DNA from: Pseudoclavibacter sp. Marseille-Q3772
Lineage (GTDB): Bacteria; Actinomycetota; Actinomycetes; Actinomycetales; Microbacteriaceae
Assembly: GCF_916618895.1 (NCBI RefSeq)
Contig: NZ_OU745391.1
Location: 1,612,001 to 1,676,000 of the forward strand
Reading direction: 5' to 3'
Length of the DNA: 64,000 bases
Shown here: one piece after another, positions 60,245 to 64,000 of the stretch
Layout: each line of letters begins with the position of its first letter
Position numbering within the stretch: position 1 is the first letter of the stretch
Notes under the pieces: model-generated
Database searches by the model: none
What the model saw: the letters and a program-made list of their open reading frames with translations, nothing else
Told to the model about the DNA's origin: nothing
Made by a program: the position numbers and the translations under genes

Positions 60245-60886
60245 CTACGAGGCAGCGCCAGGACGGTTCCAGAACGCCGGCCAGTGCACGCCGAGCTCCT
60301 TGGCCAGTGCTCGAACGGTCGGTAGCGAAATCCCGATGACCGTTGACGGATCGCCCTCGATGCGCTCAATGAAGGCACCGCCGAGGGAGTCCAGGGTGAA
60401 TGCGCCAGCAACCCACAGCGGCTCGCCGCTGGCGATATAGGCGTCGACCTCGTCATCGCTGAGATCGTCAACGAAGGTGACCTTCGCGGATTTCACTGCG
60501 CCCACGCCCTCGGCGCCGTCGTGACCAAGGCGACGGTCCACCATCCAGTGCCCCGACCAGAGTGTGCCGGTCTTGCCGCGCTGCAATTGCCAGCGCTCGC
60601 GTGCGGCGGAGGCAGATCCCGGTTTGCCGCACAGTTCCCCGTCGATTTCGAACATCGAGTCGCCGCCGAGCACAATGCCATCGAGTTCTCCCCAGGCGGT
60701 CGAATTCGCAACCGCAAGCGCCTTCGCGCGAGCGAGCGCGAGCACCGTCTCGGCGGGGGAGAGGTCGCCTGCGGCATCCAGCACGGCGTCTTCGTCGACC
60801 GAGCTCGGGCGCACCACGGGTTCGATACCGGCGGCGCGCAGCACTGACAGGCGGGCGGGGGATGTGGATGCAAGCACCAGACGCAT
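60245..60886 (-). CDS. maf: Maf-family nucleoside triphosphate pyrophosphatase
   Basis: A 213-residue house-cleaning enzyme that hydrolyses non-canonical or modified NTPs to monophosphates. Motifs: LVLASTSPARLSVLRAAGI at the N-terminus, PSSVDED, LARAKALAVA, VLGGDSMFEIDGELCGKPGS (metal-binding Asp), and C-terminal SLPTVRALAKELGVHWPAFW. Convergent with the exporter operon and divergent from the RNA methyltransferase. Confidence 0.92.
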   Translation of the reverse strand: MRLVLASTSPARLSVLRAAGIEPVVRPSSVDEDAVLDAAGDLSPAETVLALARAKALAVANSTAWGELDGIVLGGDSMFEIDGELCGKPGSASAARERWQLQRGKTGTLWSGHWMVDRRLGHDGAEGVGAVKSAKVTFVDDLSDDEVDAYIASGEPLWVAGAFTLDSLGGAFIERIEGDPSTVIGISLPTVRALAKELGVHWPAFWNRPGAAS

Positions 60887-60957
60887 ACGGGCAGCCTACG
60901 CACCCGTCGTTACCGACAAGCTGACCGGTGCGCGCCAATCCCGATAGGCTCAACACC

Positions 60958-62241
60958 GTGAATAGCGCAGCAACGGACTCGATCGGCACGGGTGATCCCA
61001 TCGAACTCACAGTCGGCAGGGTCGCCCACGGTGGTGTGTTTGTCGGCAAACTCGATGACGGCCGCGTCGTCTTTGTGGCCGACGCGCTTCCCGGTGAGCG
61101 GGTCGTCGCACGCATCACTCAGGTGTATAAGCGCTTTGCGCGTGCGGTTACCGAAACTGTGCTGGCGCCATCCGAACACCGACAGGCGCACGTATGGGAT
61201 GCGGCAAGTGTCGAGCGCGATCCGCAGGAGCGCGCGGGCGGCGCTGAGTTCGGTCACATGCTGCCGAGCGTTGCGCGCGAACTGAAGCGGCAGGTGCTGG
61301 CGGATGCGCTCACCCGGTTCGGTGGCATTGCATCCGGGCAGCTCGACTCCCTTGAAGTGCTCGCAATACCCGGCGACGATGAGCGGCGAGGTACCGGATG
61401 GCGCACCCGGGTGACCCTGCACGTTGATTCGGAAGGAAACGTCGGTCCCTTTGCGGCTCGCTCGCACCGAGTGGTTCGGGTGGATTCGCTCCCACTGGCC
61501 TTCGCCGATATTGAAGAGGCCGCACTGCAGCAGATCGCTCATGGAGCCGCCGGCCCCGCACGCATGGATTTTGTTGCCCCGGCCGATCTCGAGGTACGGA
61601 TGCGCACAGTTCCCGATGGCAAGAAACCTCGCGCAGGTGCCACCATCCGTGAGCGCGTGGGTAACCGCGAGTTCAAACTCGCCCAGCACGGGTTCTGGCA
61701 GGTGCACCGTCAGGCGGCTGCGACCCTGTACCGAGCGGTAACCGAAGCGCTTGTGCCCGAGCTGCTGGACGCATCCGCGCGTCACCTCGACCTGTATGGC
61801 GGTGTCGGGCTGCTCGGCGCCGCGCTCGCCGAGACGGTTGGTGATCGCGCGAACCTGGTTTCGGTAGAAACGGATGCGGTTGCTACTGGATTTGCGGAAA
61901 CGAACTTGCGTGAGTGGGCGGGTGCTGCCGCGCACACCGCGCGGGTGGACCGTTACTTGCGCGAGCTGTTGCGCACCGCGGGCGAACGTGAGCGGGCCGA
62001 GTTTGCGCGCGGCACGGTGGTGCTCGATCCGCCACGTGCCGGTGCGGGCACCGATGTGGTGCACGCGCTGGGAGCACTCGCTCCGGCGCAGCTGGTGTAC
62101 GTCGCCTGCGATCCGGTGGCACTGGCGCGTGACACCGGGTTGCTTCGGGAACAGGGGTACGAGTTGCGGAGAGTAGGCGCGTTCGACCTTTTCCCGAATA
62201 CGCACCATCTGGAGGCGGTTGCGAGTTTCGTGCGCGCGTAG
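60958..62241 (+). CDS. TrmA/RlmD-family RNA (uracil-5-)-methyltransferase lacking Fe-S cysteines
   Basis: A 427-residue SAM-dependent methyltransferase. The N-terminal TRAM domain is PIELTVGRVAHGGVFVGKLDDGRVVFVADALPGERVVARI. The catalytic half has LDLYGGVGLLGAALAE, VVLDPPRAGAGTD and YVACDPVALARD with the nucleophilic Cys. The position of the usual Fe-S segment CGGCxLQH reads AGGAEFGHM, so the cluster cysteines are gone. The rRNA or tRNA target cannot be told from sequence. GTG start at 60958; an upstream in-frame GTG is less well supported. Confidence 0.9.
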   Translation: MNSAATDSIGTGDPIELTVGRVAHGGVFVGKLDDGRVVFVADALPGERVVARITQVYKRFARAVTETVLAPSEHRQAHVWDAASVERDPQERAGGAEFGHMLPSVARELKRQVLADALTRFGGIASGQLDSLEVLAIPGDDERRGTGWRTRVTLHVDSEGNVGPFAARSHRVVRVDSLPLAFADIEEAALQQIAHGAAGPARMDFVAPADLEVRMRTVPDGKKPRAGATIRERVGNREFKLAQHGFWQVHRQAAATLYRAVTEALVPELLDASARHLDLYGGVGLLGAALAETVGDRANLVSVETDAVATGFAETNLREWAGAAAHTARVDRYLRELLRTAGERERAEFARGTVVLDPPRAGAGTDVVHALGALAPAQLVYVACDPVALARDTGLLREQGYELRRVGAFDLFPNTHHLEAVASFVRA

Positions 62242-62280
62242 TTTCGCTGCGATTGTCGCGCGTCGCGGTCGCGTAAACGG

Positions 62281-62322
62281 CAGCGGGCCCGGGCGGTATT
62301 GAATAACCACTCGGGCCCGCTG
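62281..62322. terminator. Bidirectional terminator hairpin
   Basis: CAGCGGGCCCG (62281-62291) pairs perfectly with CGGGCCCGCTG (62312-62322) across a 20-nt loop between two convergent genes. No U-tract. Confidence 0.7.
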
Positions 62323-62348
62323 ACTACAACGGTGAGGTTGTGTGCCGG

Positions 62349-64000
62349 CTAGCCTGCTTCACTCTGCCGGCGAACCAGCACGAGGCCGATTGCGGCAACA
62401 CCGAGGGCACCGCCGAATAGGGGCCACGGGTTGCCACCGGTGGTGGCCAGGGCGCCAGCGGACGGGGCGACCGGGGTTGCGGTGGCATTGTCTGTTGCTG
62501 CCGGTGTAGCAGTTACGGCGCCGGCCGTTTCGCTGTCGGTCGCCTCAGTGTCGTGTGGCGGCGTAGCCTCTGCATCGGTGGGGACAGCCGTATCGGTCGG
62601 TCGTTCTGGCAGCGGAGTTGGTGCCGGGGTTGCCGTACCGGTCGGCTGCGGCGGCGCTGTCGGGGTCTGGGGTTCGGATGCTGTCTTGCAGTACGCATCC
62701 TTCGCCTCGTCGCCCACAACCAGGGTTACCGTCTGCGGGTTCGAGGAGACCTTGCTGCCATCGGCGCGAATCGCGTCATAGCTGAACGTCATCGTGTACG
62801 TTCCTGGCTCGGTAAACGCCCACCCCGTGTGTGCGTGGGTGGGGCCGGTGATGTCGATCGTGCGTGGCGCTCCGTCGCGTGAACCGAGCAGCACGTTCGG
62901 TGCTCCGCCGAGTCCGTTCGGAGCGAATAGTGAAACGTCACCGGGGCCAGACACCTCCGTGAGGTGCAGTTTGTATGAGGCGAACGCATCCTTCGCAACG
63001 CGCTCGGTGCTGTATCCGGGCCAGGGCAGGGATTGGTTCTGCGCGAACGGCAACACCCACGTGGGCTCTCCGGCTGGCGCGAGGATCGCATCCCACACCT
63101 CACCCGTCTGTGCCGGCGAACGCTTGGTCTTGGCGGCATCGGGTACGACCAGTGCGATATCGTCGCCGTTTCGATCAACCGAGCCGGCGGCGCCGATGCG
63201 GCTATCGTCCTTGATGGCAAACTTCACTGCGTTCGAGTCTCCCTGCAGTGCAAGGTCGAGGTGGCCGTGGTCGATCATCAGCCGGTCCTGGCACGTCGCA
63301 GGCTCCTCAGGGGTCGGCGAAGGCGACGGGGATGCGGTTTCCGGTGGCGTCTGGCCGTCAAGCTTCATCTCGAAGGTTTCGCTGTGGGACTTACCCACTT
63401 CGAGCTTGGGGGTGAGGGTCGCTCGGGTTGCGTTCACACCCTGCATGAGCGGATGCGGGGTGACGCTCACCTTCAGCGCGCCGTCGTTTTCGAGATAGTT
63501 GTTGGGCAGCTCGATCGTGGCTTCGCCGTCACGGGTGACGGTGTCGAAGGTCACGGTCGGGTATTCATCGCCTTCCTTGCTGTATTCGTCCAGCGCGATG
63601 AATCCGATGAACGCAGGGTTGTCGAACTTGACGGTGAGTTGCTGCGTGCCGTTGTCATTGGGGGTGATCGACGCGGTTGCCGATAGCGAATCGAACGACG
63701 ATTCCGTCGCCTCAAAGCGGGCGGATGGGGCCGGGGAAGGTGCGAGGTCAGCCGCGGTGGATGCGGTGCTCGCCTTGCCCTGCTGCGCGGTGATCGGCTC
63801 GGAAGTGTACTGCACCTGACCCGCCGCATCCTTCACCGTCACCTGGTACTGAGTCGAATCTGCCGGGAGCACCTCGTGAAGTCCGGCCTGCCCGTTTTGT
63901 AGCGCAACAGTCGCGAGGTGGAAGCCGTTGATGGTGAATTCGGCGGTGCCTTCCTTCACTGCCGGAGTGTGCACCTGCAGGGTGTGTAGCTTGTCCTGAA
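62349..64000 (-). CDS. Sortase-anchored surface protein of the ABC-transporter-associated type (5' end outside window)
   Basis: The frame is open to the right edge (it reads ...QDKLHTLQVHTPAVKEG), so only the C-terminal 550 residues are seen. The region WVLPFAQNQSLPWPGYSTERV ... GDVSLFAPNGLGGAPNVLLGSRDG ... HAHTGWAFTEPGTYTMTFSYDA matches the actinobacterial surface-anchored protein domain found beside metal ABC transporters. Pro/Thr/Ala-rich linkers follow. The C-terminus LATTGGNPWPLFGGALGVAAIGLVLVRRQSEAG is a sorting signal with an LAxTG motif (sortase E type), a membrane helix and a basic tail. The partner transporter would lie beyond the window. Confidence 0.85.
   Translation of the reverse strand, partial: QDKLHTLQVHTPAVKEGTAEFTINGFHLATVALQNGQAGLHEVLPADSTQYQVTVKDAAGQVQYTSEPITAQQGKASTASTAADLAPSPAPSARFEATESSFDSLSATASITPNDNGTQQLTVKFDNPAFIGFIALDEYSKEGDEYPTVTFDTVTRDGEATIELPNNYLENDGALKVSVTPHPLMQGVNATRATLTPKLEVGKSHSETFEMKLDGQTPPETASPSPSPTPEEPATCQDRLMIDHGHLDLALQGDSNAVKFAIKDDSRIGAAGSVDRNGDDIALVVPDAAKTKRSPAQTGEVWDAILAPAGEPTWVLPFAQNQSLPWPGYSTERVAKDAFASYKLHLTEVSGPGDVSLFAPNGLGGAPNVLLGSRDGAPRTIDITGPTHAHTGWAFTEPGTYTMTFSYDAIRADGSKVSSNPQTVTLVVGDEAKDAYCKTASEPQTPTAPPQPTGTATPAPTPLPERPTDTAVPTDAEATPPHDTEATDSETAGAVTATPAATDNATATPVAPSAGALATTGGNPWPLFGGALGVAAIGLVLVRRQSEAG

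Noticed and set aside
60910..62310. 466-codon minus-strand open frame opposite the RNA methyltransferase
   Set aside because: Antisense to a gene with complete catalytic motifs; the translation is Arg/His-rich without a family pattern.

Overview
The window looks like chromosome from a high-GC actinobacterium, most probably of the Microbacteriaceae or a close relative. The evidence is pervasive GC-rich third positions, very frequent GGATGCG/CGCATCC words, frequent GTG and TTG starts, and actinobacterial gene types (polyprenol-phosphomannose synthase, PunA-type PNP, acyl-CoA carboxylase alpha chain, LAxTG wall protein, LpdA-type quinone dehydrogenase). I do not claim a genus. I saw no rRNA, tRNA, CRISPR array or replication origin.

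1-8.2 kb is a molybdenum block: moeA (cut by the window edge) and a MoeB/rhodanese protein on the minus strand, modABC on the plus strand, then fdhD and a YdeP-type molybdopterin oxidoreductase facing modC. 8.2-18.4 kb is ordinary housekeeping: an ABC exporter with an unusual insert, a small membrane protein, ribA, ppm, trpS, an ExoIII-type nuclease, a YihY/BrkB membrane protein, ptsI and brnQ. 18.4-24.4 kb holds sdhCDAB, a GT4 mannosyltransferase and a GDP-mannose pyrophosphorylase.

24.6-48.2 kb is a nucleoside uptake and salvage locus interrupted by other material. BMP-type lipoprotein, ATPase and two permeases, cdd and deoA form the left part. add, a phosphohexomutase-family enzyme (a possible phosphopentomutase) and punA form the right part. 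Between them lie a PucR regulator, a DAP-decarboxylase-like enzyme and a polar amino acid ABC transporter. Two foreign insertions flank that middle block. The first is an IS481-family element carrying a MarR regulator and a VOC protein, inserted at the shared stop-codon site of deoA and pucR with a 6-bp ACTAGT duplication. The second is a 4.4-kb island (recombinase-like fragment, membrane protein, DprA-like protein, MFS exporter, winged-helix regulator, frameshifted coiled-coil gene) between 327-bp direct copies of the 3' end of the amino acid ABC ATPase gene.

48.3-64 kb holds lpdA, a class III aminotransferase with a codon pattern unlike its neighbours and a strong terminator, a YtrA-type GntR/ABC operon flanked by pairs of 59-60 bp hairpin repeats, a biotin-dependent carboxylase alpha chain, a heterodimeric ABC exporter, maf, a TrmA/RlmD-type methyltransferase without its Fe-S cysteines, and the C-terminal part of a sortase-anchored surface protein.

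The least conventional signals are the 59-bp palindromes (four related copies around the ytr-like operon, plus one of different sequence but identical span and ends after ptsI), the precise IS481 insertion with reading frames ending in its terminal repeats, and the island with 327-bp repeats.
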